This document shows positions 23,609 to 32,034 of a DNA stretch of 36,131 nucleotides, piece by piece. The DNA is taken from the NCBI GenBank assembly GCA_023264735.1, contig JAHFVD010000070.1:1-36131 (forward strand), read 5' to 3'. Source of the DNA: Mycobacterium sp. (GTDB taxonomy: Bacteria; Actinomycetota; Actinomycetes; Mycobacteriales; Mycobacteriaceae). A program made the position numbers and the translations under genes. Below the pieces are notes generated by a model, which worked only from the letters and a program-made list of their open reading frames with translations, ran no database searches and was not told the DNA's origin. The first letter of the stretch is position 1. The number at the start of each line of letters is the position of its first letter.

Positions 23609-24690
23609 CGATGGGGTGGACCGACAAGATCGACATCGCCGACGAGTACTTTCACGAGCGCAGCGATGATCCCTATTGGAGCGAGAACACCCTGTTCGGG
23701 TTCACCGTTCCGGAGCGGAACATGTGCGGCTTTATTTACTTCTACTTCCGGCCGAACATGAACCTGGTGGTGGCCGGCCCGGCGATATGGGACCACACCG
23801 GTGAGGATGTCTACAACTGCCTGTACTACGGCTGGGATCAGCACTTGGCGATACCCGACGGCGCGCAGATGTATGACTTCACGCTGTCGAACTCATTGAG
23901 CTGCAGAATGATCGAGCCACAGCAGGAGTACCGGCTCGGCTATGACCGCCACGGCGTCAAGTTCGATTTGACCTGGACGGCGACCGCCGAGCCGCACTAC
24001 ATGAAGCTCTCCAGCGACGGCGACGAAGACCCGGGAATCAAGAACTGGGTCAAGAAGGAGGGTGATTTTTCGGTCGGCCACTACGAGCACGCAGGATGGA
24101 TCAAAGGCACCCTCGAAATCGCGGGGGAGACCATCGACATCGATTGCGGCGGCCTGCGTGATCGCGGCTGGGGCCCGCGCCACGCCGACGTCTCAGACCC
24201 GCTGCGTGCTGGTTGGCCGTACGTCTTCGCGTCCGCGCAGAGCGGCTGGCATCTCTACGATCCCCAGACGTCACTGGCCTTCGACGACGATCCGATCGAC
24301 GGGACGACGGAAACCGTCACCACCGGCTTCTACATCCGCGACGGGATCAAGGCCCGGGTCGTCGGAGGCACTCGGCGTGCGGAGCGCGGACGGGACGGTC
24401 GTGTACTTACTCAGGTCATCGACTGCGTGGACGAACTGGGCCGAGAGCTGCACGCCGTCGGTCAAACGATGAACTGGCTGAAATGGCCTATCAACAGCGA
24501 CATTCTGAATTGGTGGTCGTTGGTGCGCTGGGAGTACGACGGGCAGGTGGTCTACGGCGAGGACCAGGATTTCATGACGTTCCGGCACTACCGCAAGTAT
24601 TGGAAGCGGCTCTTGGCCGAGGATCCTGGTCTCTTGCAGTGTTTTCCGGAATCACCCGACTACCCCCCTTACACGCGACCTGAGGTATGA
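23605..24690 (+). CDS. Lipocalin/AttH-like (CrtC-fold) beta-rich protein
   Basis: This 361-residue protein has many aromatic beta strands and no signal peptide or membrane helix. It carries an RDRGWGPRHAD motif near residues 187-197, which recalls the R-D-x-x-W-G-x-R motif of AttH/CrtC-like and DUF7064/DUF7065 proteins. Those adopt paired lipocalin-like barrels and may hydrate or bind terpenoid or lipid ligands. The family link is moderate. It starts with GTG 23605, which overlaps the kinase stop, or ATG 23611. Its own stop overlaps the P450 start (ATGA, 24687-24690). A kinase, barrel protein and P450 made as a coupled set suggests successive handling of one substrate. Confidence 0.68.
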   Translation: MTMGWTDKIDIADEYFHERSDDPYWSENTLFGFTVPERNMCGFIYFYFRPNMNLVVAGPAIWDHTGEDVYNCLYYGWDQHLAIPDGAQMYDFTLSNSLSCRMIEPQQEYRLGYDRHGVKFDLTWTATAEPHYMKLSSDGDEDPGIKNWVKKEGDFSVGHYEHAGWIKGTLEIAGETIDIDCGGLRDRGWGPRHADVSDPLRAGWPYVFASAQSGWHLYDPQTSLAFDDDPIDGTTETVTTGFYIRDGIKARVVGGTRRAERGRDGRVLTQVIDCVDELGRELHAVGQTMNWLKWPINSDILNWWSLVRWEYDGQVVYGEDQDFMTFRHYRKYWKRLLAEDPGLLQCFPESPDYPPYTRPEV

Positions 24691-25931
24691 CCGTGACTGA
24701 TCAAACCGAAACACAGCCATCGATGATGGAGGTGTTCCGCAGCACCTGGGACACCTGCCCGCTGTTCGGGCCGCTGCGCGAGCACGCACCGGTGCTTCAT
24801 GTTCCCGAGCTCGACGCCTGGGTGATCAGCCGGTACGACGACGTGCTGGCGATAGTCAAGGACATGGACCGATTCGGCTGCATGCCGGACGACTTGGTGG
24901 GCGAGGTGCCCGAAGAGTTGAAACACCTTCTACCCCATGGCTACGCGCCCTGGCAGCCCGCCTTGATCAACACCGATCCGCCGGAACACACCAGGATCCG
25001 CAAGCTGGCGGCCAAACCGCTGACACCGGCTGCGGTGAAACAACACGAAGACGTAATCCGTCTTGCCGCCAACTCTCTGGTCGACAACTTTGCCGCTGAC
25101 GGGCGAGCCGATCTGGTGGAGAGCTTCGCCACGCCGATGCCCATCGATGTGCTCATCAAGATCCTGGGTGTGCCCGCAGAGGACCGGCAGAAGTTTCGCG
25201 ACTGGACCCTTGGCATCACCGAGCTGTTCGTCCCGTCGATCTCCGATGACCGGCGCCTGGAGCTGGCGCGGGATCAGGTCGGGTTCAACGAGTACTTGCT
25301 GGACGCCATCGCGCGGCGGCGTGCCGACCCGCGTAGCGACCTGATCAGCGGTCTCATCCTGGCCCAGGAGCAAAGCGAGAAGAGTCTCACCGACCGTGAA
25401 ATCCTCGGTGTGGTAGGCCAACTGGTCATCGCCGGATTCGAGACCAGTGCCGGCGGCATCAGCTTCACGCTCTACAAACTCAGCCAGGACCACGACCTGC
25501 TGGAGCGGGTCAGAAATGATCTGAGTCTGGTACCCAAGGTCGTCGAAGAATCGCTGCGCCGGCTCACGCCTGCCCGGGGGATCGTGCGCAGCGTGAAAGA
25601 GGACGTGGAGATCCGCGGGCATCGTATTCCCAAGGGTGCGAACATCTTCGCCCTGGTCCAATCGGCCAACAATGACGACACAGTCTTCGCCTGTCCCGAA
25701 CGATTCGACATCGACCGACCCGCGGCCGAGATGCGGAAGAGCGTCCACTTCGGCACCGGGCCACACACCTGCATCGGCATTAACATTGCCCGTCTCGACA
25801 TGAGGGTCGCGATCGAGACGGCGATCACCCGATTGCCTAATCTGCGACTTGTCGACGGCCAGGAGATCCGGGTACAGGACGGTATGATCTTTCATCGACC
25901 GGAGCGTCTCGAATTCGCGTGGGATGTCTAG
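24687..25931 (+). CDS. Cytochrome P450
   Basis: This 414-residue soluble bacterial P450 has an I-helix oxygen-activation motif AGFETS (about 248-253), K-helix EESLRR, and heme-binding FGTGPHTCIG with ligand Cys362. The lengths and motifs are complete, so it should be active. It needs a ferredoxin and reductase, which are not in this operon but are present at 34235-36075. It probably hydroxylates the hydrophobic substrate also handled by the two upstream genes. The start overlaps the upstream stop (ATGA) and its end overlaps the next start by 8 bp. Confidence 0.93.
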   Translation: MTVTDQTETQPSMMEVFRSTWDTCPLFGPLREHAPVLHVPELDAWVISRYDDVLAIVKDMDRFGCMPDDLVGEVPEELKHLLPHGYAPWQPALINTDPPEHTRIRKLAAKPLTPAAVKQHEDVIRLAANSLVDNFAADGRADLVESFATPMPIDVLIKILGVPAEDRQKFRDWTLGITELFVPSISDDRRLELARDQVGFNEYLLDAIARRRADPRSDLISGLILAQEQSEKSLTDREILGVVGQLVIAGFETSAGGISFTLYKLSQDHDLLERVRNDLSLVPKVVEESLRRLTPARGIVRSVKEDVEIRGHRIPKGANIFALVQSANNDDTVFACPERFDIDRPAAEMRKSVHFGTGPHTCIGINIARLDMRVAIETAITRLPNLRLVDGQEIRVQDGMIFHRPERLEFAWDV

Positions 25932-26655
25932 CGTGAACACGCGGGGGCAGCTCATCTGTCTGTACAGCGGCTACGCGTTCTTCATCCTCTATCTGGTGGG
26001 AATCGTCGTCGTCGCCGGTTTCATCCCGCCGCCGGCACCGAGTTGGAGTCCAGACGCGATTGCGGCGTTCTTCAACGCCCGTCGTGGACGGATCCTGATC
26101 GGCATGTCCATCTGCGCGTTTGCGTCGGCGCTCTACCTGCCCTGGGGCGTAGCGGTTCTCGGTCAGATGCTGCGGATCGAAAAATCGCGATTCCCGGCAC
26201 TTAGCGTTCTGCAGGTCATTTCAGCGGGGCTCGGTGGGGTGTTCTTCGCGATCTCACCGCTGGTCTGGTTGGCCATCGCTTACCGGTCCGGACAGGTCAG
26301 TGATACGGTGCGGATTCTCAACGACTTCGCGTGGATCTCCTGGATTGTCAGCTGGCCGTTTTTCTTTGTGCAAGCCGGTGCCCTCGGTCTGTGCGTACTG
26401 ATGTATGGCAGCTCAGTGATTCCCCGCTGGGTGGGCTACCTCAGTGTGTGGTTCGCGGTGAGCATGTTTCCGGCAAGCGCGATCGTGTTCTTCTACGACG
26501 GGCCGCTGGCGTGGAATGGCGTGTTCAGCCTTTATCTGCCGCTGACCATCTTCGCCGCTTGGTACAACGTCGTGACGTACTACCTGCTGAAAGCGATCAG
26601 GAGTGAGGCGGACGAGCCCGCCGCAGCGGCGCCTCTTTTGTTTAGTGGGAGTTAG
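25924..26655 (+). CDS. Unnamed six-helix membrane protein, copy E
   Basis: This 243-residue paralogue has helices at about 12-34, 58-80, 95-120, 134-158, 166-188 and 200-222. Family blocks: GFIPPPAPSW, RILIG, QMLRIEK, NDFAW, PRWVGYLSVW and FFYDGPLAWNG. It is divergent in detail: the FRPE block is replaced by YRSGQ and K-S-G by Y-D-G. ATG 25924 overlaps the P450 gene by 8 bp; GTG 25933 is an alternative. It closes the kinase-barrel-P450 operon, a fixed position (end of operon, right after the oxidoreductase) also seen for copies A and B. Confidence 0.86.
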   Translation: MSSVNTRGQLICLYSGYAFFILYLVGIVVVAGFIPPPAPSWSPDAIAAFFNARRGRILIGMSICAFASALYLPWGVAVLGQMLRIEKSRFPALSVLQVISAGLGGVFFAISPLVWLAIAYRSGQVSDTVRILNDFAWISWIVSWPFFFVQAGALGLCVLMYGSSVIPRWVGYLSVWFAVSMFPASAIVFFYDGPLAWNGVFSLYLPLTIFAAWYNVVTYYLLKAIRSEADEPAAAAPLLFSGS

Positions 26656-26710
26656 AAACTCCTGCAGACGGCGACCGTTCTGACCAGTGTCGCGTGCACA
26701 AGCTTGTTTT

Positions 26711-26728
26711 TAATCGTAATTTGATTAC
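26711..26728. promoter_or_regulatory. AT-rich palindrome in promoter of copy F
   Basis: TAATCGTAATTTGATTAC contains GTAAT-N3-ATTAC (26716-26728) and, overlapping it, TAATC-N7-GATTA (26711-26727). It lies in a short AT-rich island upstream of ATG 26792. A possible operator; no nearby regulator gene is unassigned. Confidence 0.4.
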
Positions 26729-26791
26729 TATCCGACTAGGCGGTTGGCGCCCACGCGAGTGCGGAGGGGTGGGCCGGTCTAGGAGGCACCC

Positions 26792-27535
26792 ATGACAGCA
26801 ACGACCGGACGCGTTTCGTTGGAGCCGCGATCACACGTGAAGGCGGACTTCACACTGCTGCGCGCGGCGCTGTGGTCTGTCTGCCTTTACGTCGGGTTTG
26901 GTCTGTTGGGCTTCGCGGTGTTCGCCGGCTTCTGGCCACCCCCGAGCCAGGACCTCGATGCCGCCGCCATCACGCAGTACTTCCAAACCCACGGCACCGC
27001 AATCAGAATCGGCATGGTGCTGATGGTCGTCGGCGCGCCCTGTTACTACACCTGGAGTGTGGCGCTCTCGAAGATCATCAGCCGCATGGAAGGTCCGATG
27101 GGACCGCTCTCGATGACTGAACTGGTCGGTGGCTTGATGACCGCTCTGGTCACGGCCGTGCCTGCCGTCGTGTGGCAGACGGCGACGTTCCGATCGGAGA
27201 GCCGCTCGCCGGAGACCGTCCAGACGCTGTACGACTTCGGCTGGCTGTTCTTCGACCTGACGTTCATGTTCTCGTTCCTGCAGAGCGTGGCCCTTGGCAT
27301 CGCGATCCTGATCGACCGGCGGGCCGAGCCGTTGTTCCCGCGTTGGATCGCCTACGTGTGCTTTTTGACTGCGTTGGTCTACATTCCGCTGACTTTGGTG
27401 CCCTTCGTCCGAACGGGCCCGTTTGCGTGGCACGGCCTGCTCAACTTCTGGGCCGTCTTCGTGATGTTCTTCGTTCTGATCGCGGTCCTGACGCCGTACG
27501 CATTTCGCGCGTTGCGCCGGCTCGAGCGCGAGTGA
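26792..27535 (+). CDS. Unnamed six-helix membrane protein, copy F
   Basis: This 247-residue paralogue has six helices (about 26-48, 72-93, 108-129, 148-172, 186-206, 213-236). Family blocks: FWPPPSQDLDA, AIRIG, ISRMEGP, FRSESR, DFGW, FPRWIAY and FVRTGPFAWHG. Start ATG 26792 follows CTAGGAGGCACCC, a strong ribosome site. This is the only copy with its own promoter and no adjacent oxidoreductase. It is preceded by a 136-bp gap with an AT-rich palindrome. Confidence 0.87.
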   Translation: MTATTGRVSLEPRSHVKADFTLLRAALWSVCLYVGFGLLGFAVFAGFWPPPSQDLDAAAITQYFQTHGTAIRIGMVLMVVGAPCYYTWSVALSKIISRMEGPMGPLSMTELVGGLMTALVTAVPAVVWQTATFRSESRSPETVQTLYDFGWLFFDLTFMFSFLQSVALGIAILIDRRAEPLFPRWIAYVCFLTALVYIPLTLVPFVRTGPFAWHGLLNFWAVFVMFFVLIAVLTPYAFRALRRLERE

Positions 27536-27599
27536 GCGTTAGGGGCGCGAGCCTGTAGTTGTCGTGCTGTCCACTCGTGCTTCTGCTCGATAACTCCAG

Positions 27600-27859
27600 G
27601 CTCGGCGATGTCACGGCGGCGATATCCGCCAGATCGCACGCAGCCGCGACCGCCAGCAGCTTTCGGCGTGCCGGGCCTGCGGTGAGTGAGGGGCCCGCGG
27701 CCAGGGCGAAGTCGCGGGTTCCGCCGAGCCGCAAGTACAGCGCGGCACTGACATCGTTGGACGCGTCGATCCCGAACAGCTTTCCCGCGGTGATCGGCAT
27801 CAGCCATCCGCTGGTGCCGATCGCGCCCGGACCGCGCAGAGGGCTTGCACTGCGGACAT
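27600..27859 (-). pseudogene. Frameshifted, truncated DUF4267-like small membrane protein gene
   Basis: ATG 27859 (TGATG overlap with the membrane gene stop) opens MSAVQALCAVRAR and stops after 19 codons. In another frame the sequence continues GTSGWLMPITAGKLFGIDAS, then AALYLRLGGTRDFALAAG and RRKLLAVAAACDLADIAA, which resembles DUF4267 (G-G-x-R-D signature). The family sequence then ends near 27610. A frameshift near 27820 and a lost C-terminal part make this a dead gene. A sequencing error cannot be excluded for the frameshift alone. Confidence 0.58.
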
Positions 27860-28608
27860 CAAATCTCCCTCAGGTCTTCGTCGGCCTCTTGTTTGATCGC
27901 GCGCAACAGATACACCGTCATCACCAGGTACCAGGTGCCGAAAACCGCTGCCGGAATCCAGAACCCGATCACACCGGTCCAGGCGAACGGCCCGGATTTG
28001 AAGAACAGAATCATGCTCGCCGGTAGCAGCAACACGGCGACCCAGACGTTGTAATAGCCCAGCCAGCGCGGAAACACAGGTTGGGTGCGCCGGTCGGTGA
28101 ATACCGCCATCGCGAGGGCGCCCAGCTGCCCGATCAGCGGAGGCCACGGCAGGATCAACATCTCATACGACAAGTCGTTGACGAGTTGGGTCAGTTCGGC
28201 CGCGCGTTCGGGACGAAAAGCGTTACCGGCAAACAGCAGAATCGGGATGATCAGCACCACGGTGACGATCAGACCCGAGGCGAACTGCAAAACGGACAGG
28301 ATCGGAGTCCGCAGTTCGGTACGGCGCATCTGCATGCTGATCGCTAGCGCGAACGGCAGGGTCAGAAAGGCGCCCGCCATCGCGATGATCAACCCGATGC
28401 GATGCAGGGTGGGGTTCGTGGCGTAGACGGCAGCGACATCTGCGGCCGAGTCAGTAGGCGGAATCAGTGGGATGAACCCGCCGAGCAGGCCCCAGCCGCC
28501 GAACAGGCACAGCACGAATGCCGGGCCGCACCAGGTGCAGAAGACTTGGATGCGACGCGACTTCTCGACGTCGATACGGAGGTCCTGCGGGGAAGTGGCG
28601 GTACTCAT
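27859..28608 (-). CDS. Unnamed six-helix membrane protein, copy G
   Basis: This 249-residue paralogue has helices at about 22-45, 71-93, 104-126, 147-170, 180-200 and 212-236. Family blocks: GFIPLIPPTDSA, HRIG, QMRRTE, FRPERA, PRWLGYYNVW and FFKSGPFAWTG. The D-x-G-W block is altered to NDLSY. It is followed, with one shared base, by a broken DUF4267-like gene. It is divergent from the SCP2-FadD-P450 operon, sharing a promoter region with two inverted repeats, so the two may be co-regulated. Confidence 0.87.
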   Translation of the reverse strand: MSTATSPQDLRIDVEKSRRIQVFCTWCGPAFVLCLFGGWGLLGGFIPLIPPTDSAADVAAVYATNPTLHRIGLIIAMAGAFLTLPFALAISMQMRRTELRTPILSVLQFASGLIVTVVLIIPILLFAGNAFRPERAAELTQLVNDLSYEMLILPWPPLIGQLGALAMAVFTDRRTQPVFPRWLGYYNVWVAVLLLPASMILFFKSGPFAWTGVIGFWIPAAVFGTWYLVMTVYLLRAIKQEADEDLREI

Positions 28609-28704
28609 CGGCCTGACCCTACCGCCGAGGTGAATAGTAGTTCAATAATGAATGTAAGTTCAGGAACGGGTTGCCTGGTTCCCCCCCGCGAGTTGACTCA
28701 TGCG

Positions 28705-28736
28705 GGATCGGATGTGACGATGCCCATATCCGATCC
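28705..28736. promoter_or_regulatory. 9-bp inverted repeat, GGATCGGAT-N14-ATCCGATCC
   Basis: Perfect 9-bp arms at 28705-28713 and 28728-28736 in the 186-bp divergent gap. No T run follows, so a terminator is unlikely. It could be a two-turn operator or a hairpin. It sits 10 bp from the TGTAC palindrome. Confidence 0.55.
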
Positions 28737-28745
28737 TGTCGATGT

Positions 28746-28763
28746 TGTACTCTTTGAGGTACA
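28746..28763. promoter_or_regulatory. Palindrome TGTAC-N8-GTACA
   Basis: TGTACTCTTTGAGGTACA lies 32 bp upstream of the SCP2 start at 28795. It has the length and symmetry of TetR or GntR operators. No regulator gene is in this module, so it would be controlled by a protein encoded elsewhere. Confidence 0.5.
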
Positions 28764-28794
28764 GTTTTGAATCGAAAATAAATTAAGGAGAACG

Positions 28795-29199
28795 ATGGGG
28801 TTCACCGACTCTGCCGAGGTCACCAAGTACATCGGCGGCATCTTCGAGGCCGCATTCGAGGATCCCGAGATCGGCCCGAAGCTGGTCGCGACCGGCCTGG
28901 TGGTGGCGTTCGACTTCACCGACCCGCAGGCGGTCGTCGTGATCGACATGGCCAACAAGTCCACCCGCGAGGGCGTGGCGGGGGGCACCCCACCGACGGC
29001 CACCATGTTCATGACCGCCGACACCGGTAACGCCTATTGGCAAGGCAAGGTGAACCTTCCGCTTGCGATGGCCAAGAAGAAGATCACCGTCGAGGGCAAC
29101 GTGGCCAGCCTGCTCAAGCTCGCGCCGCTGGGCAAGAAGCTGTATCCGACCTATATCGCTCGGCTCCAAGGCGACGGCCGCACCGACCTGATCGTCTAG
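28795..29199 (+). CDS. SCP2 sterol-carrier domain protein
   Basis: This 134-residue protein is a single SCP2-type sterol-binding domain: an alpha/beta sheet with a hydrophobic lipid tunnel. It has FDFTDPQAVVVIDM, then MFMTADTGNAYWQGKVNLPLAM, then KITVEGNVASLLKLAP, all characteristic. The KLYPTYI segment replaces the usual last helix. It has no catalytic residues. The role is binding and presenting lipid, fatty acyl or sterol ligands to the enzymes encoded downstream. AAGGAG lies 3-8 nt before ATG 28795. It heads an operon whose next gene starts 5 nt after its stop. Confidence 0.88.
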   Translation: MGFTDSAEVTKYIGGIFEAAFEDPEIGPKLVATGLVVAFDFTDPQAVVVIDMANKSTREGVAGGTPPTATMFMTADTGNAYWQGKVNLPLAMAKKKITVEGNVASLLKLAPLGKKLYPTYIARLQGDGRTDLIV

Positions 29200-29203
29200 C
29201 GCC

Positions 29204-30748
29204 ATGTATCCGGGAACACACGCAGCAATCGACCCTGACCGGCCAGCGGTGATCGTGGCCGGCACCGGCCGGACCCTGACCTACGGCGAGCTCGACGAGC
29301 GCTCGGCCCGGCTGGCATCGGCATTGCGTCGATCAGGCCTGCGGCCCGGTGATGTGATCGCGGTGCTCAGTGACAACACCGCCGAGGTGTTCGAAATCTA
29401 CTGGGCGGCCTTGCGATCGGGGCTCTACATCACTCCGGTCAATCGGCACCTCACCTCACCGGAGGTCGCGCACATCCTGGCCGACAGCGGCGCACAGGTG
29501 CTGTTCGCCTCGGCCGCGCTCGATGCGCTGGCCAGCAGCGCCGTAGCCGATGTTCCGGACCTGCACGGCCGCTACGCGTTTGGCGGCACGATCAGTGGTT
29601 TCGGCTCCTACCAGGAGCTGTATGAGTCGGCAGATCGGATTTCACTGGACGATCAGCCGCGCGGCGCGGAGATGTTGTACTCGTCGGGCACCACCGGCCA
29701 TCCCAAGGGGATCAAGCTGGCGCTGCCCGCGGTCTCCGTCGACGAGCCGGGCGCCGACCTGATCGCCATGATGCTCCAGCACGTCTTCGCCGTCACCAGC
29801 GCCGACGTCTACCTGTCACCGGCCCCGATCTACCATGCGGCGCCGCTGAAGTGGTCGGCCGCGGTCCACGCGATCGGCGGCACCGTGGTGATGATGGAGA
29901 AGTTCGATCCCGCTGCGGCCCTGGCGGCCATCGAGCGCTACCGGGTCACCGTCACTCAGATGGTGCCGACAATGTTCGTTCGTCTCCTGCAACTGCCCGA
30001 CGAGCAGCGGGCACAGTACGACATCTCCTCGCTGCGGCTGGCCGTCCATGCCGGAGCGCCGTGCCCACCCGAGGTCAAAGACGCGATGATCGGTTGGTGG
30101 GGGCCGATTTTCACCGAGTACTACGGAGCGACCGAGAGCCACGGCACGACCGTCATGTCGAGCGCCGAATGGGAGACCAAGCGGGGATCGGTGGGCAGAG
30201 CCGTGCTCGGGGTCGCACACATCTGCGACGACGACGGCCGCGAGTTGCCCGCCGGTGAGGTCGGGCTGGTGTACTTCGAACGCGACCAACCCTCGTTCAG
30301 CTATCACAACGACCCGGACAAGACCGCAGGGTCACGACATCCGGCGCACCAGAACTGGGCCACCGTCGGTGACATGGGCTACCTCGACCAGGACGGCTAT
30401 CTCTACCTCACCGACCGCAAGTCCTTCATGATCATCTCCGGTGGGGTCAACATCTATCCCCAAGAGGTCGAGAACGTTCTGGCCCTGCACCCCAAGATCT
30501 TCGACGCCGCCGTTATCGGCGTGCCGGACGCCGAGATGGGCGAACAGGTCAAAGCCGTCGTGCAACTCCGCGACGGGATCAGCCCGTCCGACGAGCTGGC
30601 AGCCGAGATCATCGGCTACGTGCGAGATCGCCTCGCGCACTTCAAGGCGCCGCGCTCCGTCGACTTCATCGACCAACTGCCGCGCTCGGAGACAGGAAAA
30701 CTTGTGAAACGGATTTTGAAAGCCCGCTACGTGGAGGCATCAGCATGA
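29204..30748 (+). CDS. AMP-forming acyl-CoA synthetase (FadD-like)
   Basis: This 514-residue protein belongs to the ANL adenylate-forming family. The P-loop MLYSSGTTGHPKGIK is near residue 155-169, YYGATESHG near 306, TVGDMGYLDQDGYLYLTDRKS near 388-408, and PRSETGKLVKR at the C-terminus with the catalytic Lys of the thiolation step. The substrate would be activated to acyl-AMP and then acyl-CoA. Head position after SCP2 and before the P450 suggests a lipid or terpenoid acid. Stop overlaps the P450 start as ATGA (30745-30748). Confidence 0.93.
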   Translation: MYPGTHAAIDPDRPAVIVAGTGRTLTYGELDERSARLASALRRSGLRPGDVIAVLSDNTAEVFEIYWAALRSGLYITPVNRHLTSPEVAHILADSGAQVLFASAALDALASSAVADVPDLHGRYAFGGTISGFGSYQELYESADRISLDDQPRGAEMLYSSGTTGHPKGIKLALPAVSVDEPGADLIAMMLQHVFAVTSADVYLSPAPIYHAAPLKWSAAVHAIGGTVVMMEKFDPAAALAAIERYRVTVTQMVPTMFVRLLQLPDEQRAQYDISSLRLAVHAGAPCPPEVKDAMIGWWGPIFTEYYGATESHGTTVMSSAEWETKRGSVGRAVLGVAHICDDDGRELPAGEVGLVYFERDQPSFSYHNDPDKTAGSRHPAHQNWATVGDMGYLDQDGYLYLTDRKSFMIISGGVNIYPQEVENVLALHPKIFDAAVIGVPDAEMGEQVKAVVQLRDGISPSDELAAEIIGYVRDRLAHFKAPRSVDFIDQLPRSETGKLVKRILKARYVEASA

Positions 30749-32022
30749 GCGCCCAGCCCGACACCGCACCGTCGACCGATATCGAACGACCGCCCTTCGA
30801 CCCGGTGAACGTCTCCTCGGTGGAATTCTGGGCGCAGAGTTTCGACGAGCGGGAGAAGGCATTCAAGATCCTGCGCGACGAACGGCCGGTCAGCTGGCAG
30901 CCCTCGATGGAGGGCTCGATGATGGAGCCCGAGATCGACGGCGTGTGGGTAGTCACCCGGCACGAGGACGTCGGCTACGTCAGCAAGAATCCGGACATCT
31001 TCTGTTCGGGCCAGGGGATCACCTCCGAAGCAGTGCCCGAGGAGATGCTGGACGCCACCCAGTCATTCCTGGGCATGGACGGCGCAACACACTCGAGTCT
31101 GCGAAGGCTCGTCAGCTCGGTCTTCACCCCGCGCCAGGTCGCCAAGATCAAGGATCAGATCGAATTCCAGGCGAAGACCATCGTCGACGACCTTCTCAAG
31201 ACGAAAGAGGGGGACTTCGTCGAGCAGGTGTCCAAGCGGCTGCCGATGTGGACCATCTACGACATGCTCGGCCTCCCAGAAGAACAGCGCGACCATGCGG
31301 CGCAGCTGGCCGAGGGCATGGTGGCCTGGGCTGACCCCGATGTCGCCGCCGGGCGTGAACCCGGCGAGGTGCTCACCGAATCATTGGTCGGCCTGCTCGA
31401 AATCGGGATGGGCCTGGCCCAGGCGCGCCGGGAGAAGCCCGAGAACGACCTGATGACCTCCTTGGTGCAGGCGGAGGTGGACGGCAGACAGCTCACCGAC
31501 GACGAACTCGGTCCGTACTTCGTGCTGCTGTCGGTGGCCGGAAACGACACCACCAAGACCACGACCACGTTCACCACCATCGCGTTGGACCGCTTCCCCG
31601 AGCAGAAGGCGTTGCTGCAGAACGACTTCGACGGTCACATCAAGACCGCGATGGAGGAGTTCGTTCGCTGGACCACTCCCGTCATGACGTTCCGGCGTAC
31701 CGCAACGCAAGACACCGAACTGCACGGCCAGCACATCCGCAAGGGCGACTGGGTGACGATGGTCTACTCGTCGGCGAACCGAGACGAGCGGGTATTCACC
31801 AATCCCTACGAGTTCGACATCACCCGCTCGCCCAATCCGCACGTCGGATATGGCGGGGGCGGGCCTCACTACTGCATGGGCGCCTTCATGGCCAAGATGC
31901 AGCTGGAATCGATCTTCCGCGAATTGATCTTGCGCGCACCGAATCTGCGGGTCGGCGAGCCGGAGTACCTGACCGGGAACTTCATCACCGCCGTCAAGCG
32001 CCTGCCCTACACCCTCGACTAG
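30745..32022 (+). CDS. Cytochrome P450, CYP124/125/142-like
   Basis: This 425-residue P450 has I-helix AGNDTT (about 264-269), K-helix EEFVRW and heme loop YGGGGPHYCMG with ligand Cys377. The heme loop has one residue more than in P450cam-type enzymes. This extended loop with G-G-G-x-H-Y-C is seen in mycobacterial cholesterol and methyl-branched lipid terminal hydroxylases (CYP124, CYP125, CYP142), although here Tyr replaces the leading Phe. Terminal hydroxylation of an aliphatic side chain is a reasonable guess. The SDR and aldehyde dehydrogenase behind it could turn the resulting alcohol into the acid that FadD activates. The ferredoxin and reductase follow at 34235. Confidence 0.92.
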   Translation: MSAQPDTAPSTDIERPPFDPVNVSSVEFWAQSFDEREKAFKILRDERPVSWQPSMEGSMMEPEIDGVWVVTRHEDVGYVSKNPDIFCSGQGITSEAVPEEMLDATQSFLGMDGATHSSLRRLVSSVFTPRQVAKIKDQIEFQAKTIVDDLLKTKEGDFVEQVSKRLPMWTIYDMLGLPEEQRDHAAQLAEGMVAWADPDVAAGREPGEVLTESLVGLLEIGMGLAQARREKPENDLMTSLVQAEVDGRQLTDDELGPYFVLLSVAGNDTTKTTTTFTTIALDRFPEQKALLQNDFDGHIKTAMEEFVRWTTPVMTFRRTATQDTELHGQHIRKGDWVTMVYSSANRDERVFTNPYEFDITRSPNPHVGYGGGGPHYCMGAFMAKMQLESIFRELILRAPNLRVGEPEYLTGNFITAVKRLPYTLD

Positions 32023-32034
32023 GAGAAAACCCAC

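Noticed and set aside
28705..28736. Rho-independent terminator
   Set aside because: The 9-bp arms could form a hairpin, but the loop is 14 nt, no T run follows on either strand, and the site is between divergent promoters.
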